DNA of 64,000 nucleotides from Streptomyces sp. NBRC 110611 (GTDB lineage: Bacteria; Actinomycetota; Actinomycetes; Streptomycetales; Streptomycetaceae): assembly GCF_001590865.1 (NCBI RefSeq), contig NZ_BBUY01000008.1, positions 124,001-188,000 of the forward strand. The letters are read 5' to 3'. Shown here one piece after another: positions 7,434-18,100 of this stretch. The translations under genes were made by a program, and so were the position numbers. The stretch's first letter is position 1; each line of letters begins with the position of its first letter. A model generated the notes under the pieces. It worked only from the letters and a program-made list of their open reading frames with translations, ran no database searches and had not been told where the DNA came from.

Positions 7434-8987
7434 TCAGGCGGCAGCCCCGACGACGGGCACCACCGCCGAGACCCGGAAACCACCGGCCTCCGTCGGACCC
7501 GAGACGAACACACCGCCCAGCTCCGTCACCCGCTCCCGCATCCCCAGCAGACCGTTCCCCCCACTCGGCAACCCCGCCGACGCCGGACTGCCCTCACACG
7601 GCCCGTTCTCCACCTGCACCGCGACCTCACCCTCCCGATGCGCCAACCGCACCCGCGCCCGCGCCCCCGGCGCATGCTTGTGCACATTCGTCAGCGCCTC
7701 CTGGACCACCCGGTACACCGTCTGCTCCACCCGCGCCGCATACCGCCGCCGCACACCGGCAACCGCCCCGCCCCCCTCGGCTGCCTCATCGCCGTCATCC
7801 CCGTCAGCGACCCCGTCCACCGAAAGCTCCACCACCATCCCGGCCGCCCGGGACTGCCCCACCAAAGCCCCCAGATCGGCCAGACACGGCCCCTCCGCAT
7901 CCACGCCCGCCCCGGAAACCGCCACCGCGCCGGCCCCGGACGCCGCCGCCGGCACCGACACCGACACCGACGACTCCGAAACCCCCGCCGCCGCGCTCTC
8001 CCCCGACCGCGCCGCCGCAGACCATCCCTCGGCATTCCCCTCCGCGTGCCCCTCCGACCGCGCCCCCGCACCCGCCGCCCGCACCCGCGACGCCACCGCC
8101 GCCAACCGCTCCGGCGCATCCGCCCCCGAAGCACCACGCCCCGCCGCCCCCTCGGCCGTACGCAGCACCCCCAGCATCTCCCGCAGCTCCGTCAGCGCCT
8201 GCCGCCCCATATCCCCGACCAGCGCCGCGTTCTTCGACGCCTTCTCCGGATCCTTCAACGCCACCGCCTGCAGCGCAGCCGCATGCACCACCATCAGACT
8301 CACCCGGTGCGCCACCACGTCGTGCATCTCCCGCGCGATCCGGGTCCGCTCCTCGTTACGGGCCCACTCCGCCCGCTCCTCGGCCCGGTCCGCCAGCAGC
8401 GACAACTCACGCTCCAGACCGTCCGCCCGCTCCCGCAAGGACTCCACCAGCCGCCGCCGGGCACCCACGTACAGCCCCAACAACACCGGCGGCGCCGTCA
8501 GCACCAGCCCCAACGCGACCGACGTCACCGGCACGAACCACACCGACGGATCCCAGTCCTCCTGCCCCGCCACGTCCTGCCGCAAGGCCAGGAACGTCGT
8601 CGCCACCGTCCCCACGACCGTCATCCCCGCCAGCAACGCCGTGATCCGACGCGGCACCTCCGACGCGGCGAGCGTGTACAGCCCCACCACACCCAGCAGC
8701 GCGCCCATCTGCGCAGGCATCACCGCTATCGACACCAGAACGACCACCACCGGCCACCGACGCCGCAACAGCAACACCGAACCCACCAGCAGGCCGAACA
8801 CCACCCCCGGCAACGCGGACAGCTGCGCCTTCTGCGCAACCTCCACGCCCTCGGCCATGCACTCCACAGCCGAAGCCGCCGCCAGCGACACATCCAGTAC
8901 GACGCTCCGCCGCCGGGCCCACCACCACGGCCCCGTCACCGGCGCACCGCGCACGCCCACACTTTCGCTTGCCCCCGTCGTGGTCAT
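7434..8987 (-). CDS. NarL-family sensor histidine kinase (orphan)
   Basis: The 517-residue membrane kinase has an N-terminal sensor with about four to five membrane helices (residues ~28-180), then a coiled region and a HisKA_3 dimerisation domain with the phospho-acceptor His222 in REMHDVVAHRVSLMVVHAAA. A low-complexity linker of ~80 residues rich in Ala, Ser and Glu precedes the ATPase part. YRVVQEALTNVHKHAPGARA is the N box and GGNGLLGMRERVTELGG the G box. No response regulator is adjacent on either side, so the partner is encoded elsewhere, possibly one of the two NarL-type regulators in this window. The signal sensed is unknown. Confidence 0.9.
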   Translation of the reverse strand: MTTTGASESVGVRGAPVTGPWWWARRRSVVLDVSLAAASAVECMAEGVEVAQKAQLSALPGVVFGLLVGSVLLLRRRWPVVVVLVSIAVMPAQMGALLGVVGLYTLAASEVPRRITALLAGMTVVGTVATTFLALRQDVAGQEDWDPSVWFVPVTSVALGLVLTAPPVLLGLYVGARRRLVESLRERADGLERELSLLADRAEERAEWARNEERTRIAREMHDVVAHRVSLMVVHAAALQAVALKDPEKASKNAALVGDMGRQALTELREMLGVLRTAEGAAGRGASGADAPERLAAVASRVRAAGAGARSEGHAEGNAEGWSAAARSGESAAAGVSESSVSVSVPAAASGAGAVAVSGAGVDAEGPCLADLGALVGQSRAAGMVVELSVDGVADGDDGDEAAEGGGAVAGVRRRYAARVEQTVYRVVQEALTNVHKHAPGARARVRLAHREGEVAVQVENGPCEGSPASAGLPSGGNGLLGMRERVTELGGVFVSGPTEAGGFRVSAVVPVVGAAA

Positions 8988-9143
8988 ACCGACCAGCGTA
9001 CGGGCGCCCCCACCCTTGCCCCCGCCCCTTTTCCCAGCACACTTCCAGCCCGCTTCGAGCCGTTACCGACGGTTATCACTCGAACTGTTGAATCGCCCAC
9101 ATTTTCGACACTTCCGCAACCACCCGCACGCCACCCTGTTCCC

Positions 9144-10004
9144 ATGACGAACACATATCGCACCCACCCGGACTACACATCGTTACGCCCCCAGGCCGTC
9201 GCCCTCCGCCGCGCCGGCCTCAGCCGCCGCCAGATCCGCGACCGACTCCACATCCACAACAACGACCTGCTGAACCGCCTACTGGAAGGCGAACCGGTAC
9301 CGGAGTGGACCAAGCGCCCGAACGCCAAGGACGACCTCCGCGACAAGGCCCGCGAGCTGCGCAAGCAGGGCATGACCTACGACCAGATCCAGGTCGAGCC
9401 GGGCTGCTCGGAGAGCTCGATCTCGCTCTGGGTGCGGGACCTGCCGAAGCCCGAGCGGAAACGCAGTCGCGAGGAGGCCTCGGCGATCGCCCGGCGCGGC
9501 TGGGAGGCGACGATGAAGCGGCGCGAGGAGGAGCGCCAGGAGACGAAGAGGGTCGCAGCCGACGAAATCGACCAGCTCTCCGACCGAGAGCCCTTCCTGA
9601 TCGACGTCGGGCCCTACTGGTCCGAGGGAGCGAAGAGCAAACCCCACAATCCAGCGGAACGCGTCACGTTCATCAACAGCGACCCGGGCATGATCAGGAC
9701 CTACCTCGCCTGGCTGACCGTTCTCGGCATCGAGCCGGAACGCCTGCAATTCCGAGTGCACATCCACGAGACCGCAGACGTCGAAGCGGCGGAGCGGTAC
9801 TGGGCGCAGCTGGTCGGAATTGAGACATCCGCCCTGGCCAAGACAACGCTCAAGAAGCACAACCCGAAGACCAACCGGAAGAACGTAGGCGAGACGTACC
9901 GAGGCTGCCTGGTGGTACGCGTCATGGACGGCGCTGACCTATACCGTCGCATTGAAGGCTGGTGGTACGGCATAGTGTTGGGTGCCGAGCAGCGATCAAC
10001 CTGA
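9144..10004 (+). CDS. HTH protein with LAGLIDADG-like C-terminal region
   Basis: The 286-residue protein has two N-terminal helix-turn-helix-like segments, LRRAGLSRRQIRDRLHI (~22-38) and LRKQGMTYDQIQVEPGCSES (~73-92), a charged helix, and a C-terminal half with GPYWSEGAKSKPHNPAERV, INSDPGMIRTYLAWLTVLGI and FRVHIHETADVEAAERYW. The latter resembles the divergent LAGLIDADG/WhiA-type fold, with SEGAK in the position of the acidic helix end. A catalytic acid pair is not obvious, so it may bind rather than cut DNA. The gene ends 29 bp before tRNA-Gln. GC content is a little lower than in its neighbours. Conserved Streptomyces proteins of this sort are uncharacterised. Confidence 0.6.
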   Translation: MTNTYRTHPDYTSLRPQAVALRRAGLSRRQIRDRLHIHNNDLLNRLLEGEPVPEWTKRPNAKDDLRDKARELRKQGMTYDQIQVEPGCSESSISLWVRDLPKPERKRSREEASAIARRGWEATMKRREEERQETKRVAADEIDQLSDREPFLIDVGPYWSEGAKSKPHNPAERVTFINSDPGMIRTYLAWLTVLGIEPERLQFRVHIHETADVEAAERYWAQLVGIETSALAKTTLKKHNPKTNRKNVGETYRGCLVVRVMDGADLYRRIEGWWYGIVLGAEQRST

Positions 10005-10033
10005 CGAGATGTCCGGTTTAGCTGCTTATGCAC

Positions 10034-10105
10034 TCCCTCGTGGTGTAATTGGCAACACTGTCGGTTTTGGTCCGATTATTCCAGGTTCGAGTCCTGGCGA
10101 GGGAG
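10034..10105 (+). tRNA. tRNA-Gln (anticodon TTG)
   Basis: The acceptor stem TCCCTCG (10034-10040) pairs with CGAGGGA (10098-10104). The anticodon stem GTCGG/CCGAT encloses the loop TTTTGGT, giving anticodon TTG for codon CAA. The T stem CCAGG/CCTGG encloses TTCGAGT. The discriminator is G10105, and CCA follows at 10106-10108, so the 3' end is genome-encoded. It lies between the HTH gene and glmU. No duplicated tRNA 3' end was seen nearby, so there is no sign of an integrated element. Confidence 0.95.
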
Positions 10106-10225
10106 CCAAGCAAAGCTCGGGTCCTGACCGCAAGGTCGGGACCCGCTGTCGTTTCGCCCGCGAAACGCCCCGGTATCCTTCGGATGACCACCACCCGAAG
10201 TAACCAAGAAGCCGAAGGGCATCCC

Positions 10226-11683
10226 GTGAGCGCCAACCGCCCGGCAGCCGTCGTCGTTCTCGCAGCGGGTGAGGGCACCCGCATGAAGTCGGCGACGCCC
10301 AAGGTCCTGCACACTCTCTGCGGCCGGTCCCTCGTCGGACACGTCGTCGCCGCCTCCCGTGAGCTGGCCCCCGAGCATCTCGTCGTGGTCGTCGGTCACG
10401 CCCGTGAGCAGGTGCGGGCCCACCTCTCCGAGGTCGACCCGGCGGTGCGTACCGCCGTACAGCACGAGCAGAAGGGCACCGGGCACGCCGTCCGTACGGC
10501 TCTGGAGGAGCTGAGCGGCGACGGTGTCGTGCTGGACGGCACGGTGATCGTGGTCTGCGGTGACACGCCGCTGCTGACCGGCGAGACCCTCAAGCAGCTC
10601 GGTGACACGCACGCGGCGGACAAGAACGCGGTGACGGTGCTCTCCGCCGAGGTGCCGGATGCCACCGGTTACGGGCGCATCGTGCGGGACGAGACGACGG
10701 GTGCCGTGACGGCGATCGTCGAGCACAAGGACGCGTCGGAGGACCAGCGGGCGATCCGGGAGATCAACTCCGGGGTGTTCGCGTTCGACGCGCGGCTGCT
10801 GGTGGACGCGCTGGGCAAGGTGCGGACGGACAACAGTCAGGGCGAGGAGTACCTGACGGATGTGCTCGGCATCGTGCGCGAGGCGGGTCACCGGGTCGGT
10901 GCGGCGGTGGCCGCCGATCACCGCGAGATTCTGGGGATCAACAACCGGGTGCAGCTGGCGGAGGCGCGCCGGCTGCTGAACGGGCGGCTGCTGGAGCGGG
11001 CGATGCTGGCGGGCGTCACGGTGGTCGATCCGGCCTCGACGTTCGTGGATGTGTCGGTGTCGTTCGAGCAGGACGTGACGGTTCACCCGGGGACGCAGCT
11101 GCTCGGTGCGACGTCTGTTGCCGCCGGTGCGGAGGTCGGTCCGCAGTCGCGGCTGACGGATACGGCGGTCGGGGCGGGCGCTGTGGTGTCCTTCACGGTG
11201 GCTGAGGGTGCGCGTGTGGGCGAGGGCGCGAATGTGGGCCCGTATGCGTATCTGCGGCCGGGTACGGATCTTGGCCGGAAGGCCAAGGCGGGTACGTATG
11301 TGGAGATGAAGAACGCGTCGATCGGGGAAGGCACGAAGGTGCCGCATCTTTCGTATGTGGGAGATGCGACGATTGGCGAGTACACCAACATCGGTGCGGC
11401 GAGTGTCTTTGTGAATTACGACGGTGAGGCGAAGCACCACACCACGGTGGGTTCGCATTGCAAGACGGGGTCGGACAACATGTTTGTGGCTCCTGTCACG
11501 ATCGGGGATGGCGCTTACACGGCGGCCGGCTCGGTCATCACCAAGGATGTGCCCCCGGGTTCGCTGGCGGTCGCGCGTGGCCAGCAGCGGAATATCGAGG
11601 GTTGGGTCGCGCGTAAGCGGCCTGGAAGTGCCGCCGCGCAGGCTGCTGCGGCTGCTTGTCCGGAGTCCGAGGACGAGCAGTGA
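10226..11683 (+). CDS. glmU: Bifunctional GlcNAc-1-P uridyltransferase / GlcN-1-P acetyltransferase
   Basis: GlmU makes UDP-GlcNAc for peptidoglycan in two steps. The N-terminal nucleotidyltransferase starts AAVVVLAAGEGTRMKSATPK with the GXGTRMXS P-loop-like signature and continues with QHEQKGTGHAV, CGDTPLL and GYGRIVRD. The C-terminal left-handed beta-helix (from ~residue 260) has hexapeptide repeats and the acetyltransferase motifs YVEMKNASIGEG, LSYVGDATIG and FVNYDGEAKHHT. At 485 residues it is of normal length with a short Ala-rich tail. The GTG at 10226 is chosen because GAAGGGC lies 6 nt upstream and homology begins there; upstream extensions would run through the tRNA gene. prs follows 71 bp downstream. 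Confidence 0.97.
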   Translation: MSANRPAAVVVLAAGEGTRMKSATPKVLHTLCGRSLVGHVVAASRELAPEHLVVVVGHAREQVRAHLSEVDPAVRTAVQHEQKGTGHAVRTALEELSGDGVVLDGTVIVVCGDTPLLTGETLKQLGDTHAADKNAVTVLSAEVPDATGYGRIVRDETTGAVTAIVEHKDASEDQRAIREINSGVFAFDARLLVDALGKVRTDNSQGEEYLTDVLGIVREAGHRVGAAVAADHREILGINNRVQLAEARRLLNGRLLERAMLAGVTVVDPASTFVDVSVSFEQDVTVHPGTQLLGATSVAAGAEVGPQSRLTDTAVGAGAVVSFTVAEGARVGEGANVGPYAYLRPGTDLGRKAKAGTYVEMKNASIGEGTKVPHLSYVGDATIGEYTNIGAASVFVNYDGEAKHHTTVGSHCKTGSDNMFVAPVTIGDGAYTAAGSVITKDVPPGSLAVARGQQRNIEGWVARKRPGSAAAQAAAAACPESEDEQ

Positions 11684-11754
11684 GGGTGCAAGGGGGCGTT
11701 GTGCGGGGCGTACCGTGTTGACCGCAGGCAAACTGTGATTCGAGGAGATTTGCT

Positions 11755-12729
11755 GTGACCGGGATCAAGACGACCGGCGAAAAGAAGCTGATGCTCTTTT
11801 CCGGCCGCGCCCACCCCGAGCTGGCGGAGGAGGTCGCGCATCAGCTGGGTGTGGGGCTGGTCCCGACGAAGGCTTTTGACTTCGCCAACGGTGAGATCTA
11901 TGTCCGATATCAGGAGTCGGCGCGTGGTGCGGACTGCTTTTTGATTCAGAGCCATACGGCTCCGATCAACAAGTGGATCATGGAACAGCTGATCATGATT
12001 GATGCGCTGAAGCGGGCTTCGGCCCGGAGCATCACGGTGATCGTTCCGTTCTATGGTTATGCGCGTCAGGACAAGAAGCACCGGGGTCGTGAGCCGATTT
12101 CGGCGCGGCTGATCGCGGATCTGATGAAGACCGCGGGTGCGGACCGTGTGGTGGCGGTTGATCTGCACACGGATCAGATCATGGGCTTCTTCGACGGTCC
12201 GGTGGATCACCTTTTCGCGCTGCCGGTGCTGGCGGATTACGTGGGCGCGAAGGTGGACCGCGACAAGCTGACCGTGGTCTCCCCGGACGCGGGCCGGGTG
12301 CGGGTCGCCGACCGCTGGTGCGACCGGCTGGGTGCGCCGCTGGCGATCGTCCACAAGCGCCGGGACAAGGATGTGGCCAATCAGGTCACCGTCCATGAGG
12401 TGGTCGGTGATGTGCGGGGCCGGGTGTGTGTGCTGGTCGACGACATGATCGACACCGGTGGCACGATCTGTGCCGCGGCGGACGCGCTGTTCGCGAATGG
12501 GGCGGAGGACGTCATCGTGACCGCGACGCACGGTGTGCTGTCCGGTCCGGCGGCGGACCGTCTGAAGAATTCCAAGGTCAGTGAGTTCGTGTTCACGAAT
12601 ACTCTGCCCACGCCGTCCGAGCTGGAGCTGGACAAGATCACGGTGCTGTCGATGGCGCCGACGATCGCGCGGGCGATTCGTGAGGTCTTCGAGGATGGTT
12701 CGGTGACGAGCCTCTTCGACGAGCAGTGA
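11755..12729 (+). CDS. prs: Ribose-phosphate pyrophosphokinase
   Basis: The enzyme makes PRPP from ribose 5-phosphate and ATP for purine, pyrimidine, His and Trp synthesis. Its 324 residues contain FANGEIYVRYQESARGADCF, the ATP-binding VPFYGYARQDKKHRGREPIS loop, DLHTDQIMGFF, and the PRPP-binding signature VLVDDMIDTGGTI. It starts at a GTG with GAGGAG at 11742-11747. It sits between glmU and rplY on the same strand, the classical actinobacterial order. The TGA is within a 20-bp unit repeated about three times, which places TGA codons in all three frames after the gene. Confidence 0.97.
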   Translation: MTGIKTTGEKKLMLFSGRAHPELAEEVAHQLGVGLVPTKAFDFANGEIYVRYQESARGADCFLIQSHTAPINKWIMEQLIMIDALKRASARSITVIVPFYGYARQDKKHRGREPISARLIADLMKTAGADRVVAVDLHTDQIMGFFDGPVDHLFALPVLADYVGAKVDRDKLTVVSPDAGRVRVADRWCDRLGAPLAIVHKRRDKDVANQVTVHEVVGDVRGRVCVLVDDMIDTGGTICAAADALFANGAEDVIVTATHGVLSGPAADRLKNSKVSEFVFTNTLPTPSELELDKITVLSMAPTIARAIREVFEDGSVTSLFDEQ

Positions 12730-12780
12730 TCGGCTTGGCCGGGCAGTGATCGACTTGACTGGTTGATCGACTTGGGGGCG
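12723..12780. repeat. ~20-bp unit repeated about three times from the prs stop codon
   Basis: Copies at 12723-12742, 12743-12762 and a partial one at 12763-12780 share xxxGTGATCGxCTTGxxxGG. The prs TGA is at 12727; further TGA triplets at 12747 and 12764 fall in the other two reading frames. Confidence 0.85.
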
Positions 12781-12827
12781 GCCTCCCCGCCGGGTAGACT
12801 CACGGAGTTGCTCGGCGAGGGAGGCCG
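12772..12827 (+). promoter_or_regulatory. Candidate rplY promoter inside a hairpin
   Basis: TTGGGG (12772-12777), a 17-bp spacer and TAGACT (12795-12800) resemble a vegetative sigma promoter, which would give a leader of about 125 nt before rplY. The -10 box lies in the loop of a long imperfect inverted repeat (12779-12792 with 12813-12827, one bulge). That hairpin could instead terminate prs transcription. The -35 box is built from the third copy of the prs stop-codon repeat. Confidence 0.45.
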
Positions 12828-12932
12828 TACCCATGTGTACGGCGGTCCGTTATCGACGCGCTCTTCGTAGCAGGTCTGTCGTGGGCCGGGTGACGGTCAA
12901 CGGATCATTGAACAACTACGAGGAGTGCGATC

Positions 12933-13514
12933 ATGGCTGAGATCAAGCTTGCCGCCGAGCTGCGTACCGACTTCGGCAAGGGCGCTGCCCGCCGTACCCG
13001 CCGTGAGGCGAAGGTTCCGGGTGTCGTCTACGGTCACGGTGCGGAGCCGAAGCACATCGCCGTGGACAGCCACGCGCTGATGATGGCCCTGAAGACGCCG
13101 AACGCCCTGATCCGTCTGGAGCTGGACGGCAAGAGCGAGCTGGTCATCCCCAAGGCTGTGCAGCGTGAGGCCATCCGTAAGTTCCTGGTGCACGTGGACT
13201 TCCTGGCCGTGAAGAAGGGCGAGAAGGTCAACGTCGAGCTGCCGATCCTCACCGAGGGCGAGCTGGCTCCGGGTGGCAACCTGCTGGAGCACGTCCTGAA
13301 CTCCCTGCCGGTCGAGGCCGAGGCGACCCACATCCCGGAGTCGGTGACCGTCTCCATCGCGGGTCTGGACGCCGGCGCCTCGGTGCTCGCCAAGGACATC
13401 ACCCTGCCGGCCGGCACCGCGCTGGCCGTTGAGGAGGACGCGGTGGTGCTGCAGGTGCTGGCCGCGCAGGCGGAGGCTCCGGCCGAGGAGGCCGCCGAGG
13501 GCGAAGAGGCCTGA
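12933..13514 (+). CDS. rplY: 50S ribosomal protein L25, long (CTC/TL5) form
   Basis: L25 binds 5S rRNA. The 193-residue protein has the N-terminal L25 domain (IKLAAELRTDFGKGAARRTRR, VPGVVYGHG) and the C-terminal TL5 beta domain (VNVELPILTEGELAPGGNLL, LAKDITLPAGTALAV) and ends in a highly acidic Glu/Ala tail. The ATG at 12933 has GAGGAG at 12920-12925. Long L25 proteins are general-stress associated in Gram-positives. The gene lies between prs and pth on the same strand, with a strong hairpin before pth. Confidence 0.96.
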   Translation: MAEIKLAAELRTDFGKGAARRTRREAKVPGVVYGHGAEPKHIAVDSHALMMALKTPNALIRLELDGKSELVIPKAVQREAIRKFLVHVDFLAVKKGEKVNVELPILTEGELAPGGNLLEHVLNSLPVEAEATHIPESVTVSIAGLDAGASVLAKDITLPAGTALAVEEDAVVLQVLAAQAEAPAEEAAEGEEA

Positions 13515-13551
13515 GCCTCCCCCTATCCTCCTCACCACGTGTGAGTGTGTT

Positions 13552-13597
13552 CCCAGCCGCCGCGCCGGTGCCGCCGAGGTACCGGGCGGCGGCTGGG
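13552..13597. terminator. Hairpin between rplY and pth
   Basis: A 12-bp perfect stem (13552-13563 with 13586-13597) encloses 22 nt. It lies 38 bp after the rplY stop and 41 bp before the pth start, so it may terminate or attenuate transcription into pth. Confidence 0.65.
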
Positions 13598-13638
13598 CCG
13601 TTCCTGGACCAAGCAGGCCTGGACTGAGAAGGCATTTG

Positions 13639-14229
13639 ATGAGTGACGACACGAGCCCCTGGCTCATCGTGGGCCTGGGAAACCCTGGGCCGGAGTACGC
13701 GGGCAACCGCCACAATGTGGGTTTCCTGGTGGCCGACCTCCTCGCGGGGCGCATGGGCGGGCGTTTCAAGGCGCACAAGTCCCGGGCACAGGTCGTCGAG
13801 GGGCGTGTGGGGGCGCCGGGGATGGGCAGCCGCCGGGTGGTGGTGGCCAAGCCCATGTCGTTCATGAACCTTTCGGGTGGGCCGGTGACCGCGCTGCGGG
13901 ACTTCTACAAGGTGCCGTTGGAGCGGGTGGTGGTGGTCCACGATGAGCTGGACATCGACTACGGCACGCTGCGGTTGAAGCTGGGTGGTGGCGACAACGG
14001 GCACAACGGTCTGAAGTCGATCAGCAAGTCGCTGGGGCGGGAGTATCACCGGGTGCGGTTCGGGATCGGCCGGCCGCCTGGTCGTATGCCGGTGGCGGAT
14101 TTCGTGCTGAAGGATTTTTCGTCGGCGGAGCGCAAGGAGCTGGACTACTTCGTGGACCGTGCGGCGGATGCGGTGGAGACGTTGGTGGCGGACGGGTTGG
14201 AGCGGGCGCAGGGGACATACAACTCGTGA
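13639..14229 (+). CDS. pth: Peptidyl-tRNA hydrolase
   Basis: The enzyme recycles tRNA from prematurely released peptidyl-tRNA. All Pth motifs are present in the 196 residues: WLIVGLGNPGPEYAGNRHNV with the catalytic His, KPMSFMNLSGGPV with the substrate-binding Asn, VVHDELDIDYG, and GGGDNGHNGLKSI. The ATG at 13639 precedes the conserved strand by ten codons, as usual. The last codons and stop (RAQGTYNS then TGA) are duplicated immediately downstream as a 26-bp tandem copy. Confidence 0.97.
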   Translation: MSDDTSPWLIVGLGNPGPEYAGNRHNVGFLVADLLAGRMGGRFKAHKSRAQVVEGRVGAPGMGSRRVVVAKPMSFMNLSGGPVTALRDFYKVPLERVVVVHDELDIDYGTLRLKLGGGDNGHNGLKSISKSLGREYHRVRFGIGRPPGRMPVADFVLKDFSSAERKELDYFVDRAADAVETLVADGLERAQGTYNS

Positions 14230-14255
14230 GGGCGCAGAGGGCGTACAACTCGTGA
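14204..14255. repeat. 26-bp tandem duplication spanning the pth stop codon
   Basis: Copies at 14204-14229 and 14230-14255 differ only at three positions, all G/A transitions. Both end in CTCGTGA; the second TGA is in a different frame. Confidence 0.92.
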
Positions 14256-14335
14256 TTGGGGCAGGGCCGTTCAGGTTCTGACGAACCGTTTCGCGAGGTT
14301 GACCGGGTGGTGGTGGATGGCCAAGGATCGCCGCC

Positions 14336-14860
14336 ATGCCCAAGAGCAGTGCGCGCACCAGTTCGGTGAGACGGAGTCGTGCCCGGCGGTTCGGTGAGAG
14401 TGCCTATGGGGTGGTGCTGGTCGCCAGGACGGGGTTGATGGGGCTGCTGGCGCTGCTCCTGTTGGTGGCGGGTGTGTGGACGTCGTGGAACACGGCGCGG
14501 TACGCGATGCTCGTCGGCGGGGAGGAGCGGGGCACGTTGACGGTGTCGGCGTGTGCGGGTGAGCGGTGTTCGGGCCGGTTTGTGCCGTTGGAGGGGGACG
14601 GGCGGGTGCGGGCGGGGGTGTCGGTCGCGCGGGCGGTGGCGCCGGAGGTGGGTGAGCGGGTCGAGGTGGTGGTGAAGCCGGGTTCGGCGGATGCGGTGCG
14701 GACGGGGGCGGCGGGGGTGCTGCATGCGTGGGTGCCGTTCGCGGGGTCGTTGTTGCTGGCGGCGCTGGTGGTGGCCGGGGGGATGCGGTTGCGGCGTACG
14801 GCGTGGGTGATGGGGTTGGTGGGGGCGGTGTTGTTGGCGGCGGCGTTCGCGGCGATGTAG
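14336..14860 (+). CDS. Small membrane protein of unknown function
   Basis: The 174-residue protein has a basic N-terminus, a membrane helix at ~28-48, an extracytoplasmic stretch with a CAGERC pair of cysteines and a beta-rich region to ~120, then two membrane helices near 123-170 separated by RLRRT. I do not recognise the family; proteins like it occur between pth and ppc in other Streptomyces. The ATG at 14336 is the first good start. It converges with ppc, with a perfect hairpin between them, and its TAG lies in an 18-bp perfect tandem duplication. Confidence 0.7.
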   Translation: MPKSSARTSSVRRSRARRFGESAYGVVLVARTGLMGLLALLLLVAGVWTSWNTARYAMLVGGEERGTLTVSACAGERCSGRFVPLEGDGRVRAGVSVARAVAPEVGERVEVVVKPGSADAVRTGAAGVLHAWVPFAGSLLLAALVVAGGMRLRRTAWVMGLVGAVLLAAAFAAM

Positions 14861-14889
14861 GCAGGGGTGGGGATGTAGGCAGGGGTGGG
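14854..14889. repeat. 18-bp perfect tandem duplication spanning a stop codon
   Basis: GATGTAGGCAGGGGTGGG occurs at 14854-14871 and again at 14872-14889. The TAG stop is at 14858-14860 and is repeated in the same frame 18 bp later. Confidence 0.95.
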
Positions 14890-14890
14890 T

Positions 14891-14934
14891 ACGGCGGCGG
14901 CCGGCTCCTTTTCCGAGGAGCCGGCCGCCGCCGT
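14891..14934. terminator. Bidirectional terminator between converging genes
   Basis: A perfect 18-bp stem (14891-14908 with 14917-14934) with an 8-nt loop sits between the plus-strand membrane-protein gene and the minus-strand ppc gene. Confidence 0.9.
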
Positions 14935-14949
14935 GTGTGCGGTGGGGGG

Positions 14950-17715
<2,766 letters not shown>

Positions 17716-17784
17716 TGGTGCGGCTCCTTGCGGCGATCAGGGGCGTCGCACCGCGTCTCGTCGGAGGGCGGTGGCGGCTGGGGA

Positions 17785-17834
17785 CTCCCCCAGCTGTCGC
17801 TGGGGGCGCTTCCACCCGGCGTGAGCTGGGGGAG
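17785..17834. repeat. Interspersed palindromic element
   Basis: CTCCCCCAGCT (17785-17795) pairs with AGCTGGGGGAG (17824-17834) around 28 nt that also hold a CAGC/GCTGGGGG repeat. This style of C5AGCT palindrome is frequent between Streptomyces genes; its role is not established. Confidence 0.5.
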
Positions 17835-18048
17835 GCGGGGCTGGTCTGCTGCGGGCGGGTTGCGGACCGCGCTGTCCGACGCCCCCAGGATAGGACTGCC
17901 CGGTGCCGGGGGATCACACCGTCCGGTGAGTGGGCATCCGCGTCCTGGGTGGCGTCTTCCCGCTGAGCGGGCGGACACGCCCTCGGTGGTGTGGGGCCTG
18001 TCACGGCCTTGCCCGTGGCGGTGGCGCTGCCATACTTACGAGACCGTA

Positions 18049-18066
18049 GGTTACGGTTCCGTAGCC
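18049..18066. promoter_or_regulatory. Probable TetR operator upstream of desaturase
   Basis: GGTTACGG-TT-CCGTAGCC is an 18-bp inverted repeat with one mismatch per arm, 35 bp before the desaturase ATG. A TetR gene follows the desaturase, making it the likely binding protein. Partial copies of the half site (CCGTAG) flank it on both sides. Confidence 0.55.
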
Positions 18067-18100
18067 GTAGCCGTGCCCCCGAGCCCCGACGAGGGACACC

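Larger units (their letters stand above)
17716..18100. other. Intergenic region between divergent ppc and desaturase genes
   Basis: These 385 bp hold both promoters. A palindromic element lies at 17785-17834 and a probable operator at 18049-18066. CATACTTACG just upstream of the operator could be the -10 region of the desaturase gene. I see no coding sequence. Confidence 0.5.

Noticed and set aside
9144..10105. Integrative element at the tRNA-Gln
   Set aside because: No integrase, no duplicated tRNA end.
10049..10225. N-terminal extension of glmU
   Set aside because: It would run through the tRNA gene; homology begins at 10226 with an upstream RBS.
12779..12827. Ribosomal-protein autoregulatory leader
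   Set aside because: Hairpin could equally be the prs terminator and overlaps the probable promoter; no L25-specific leader is known to me.
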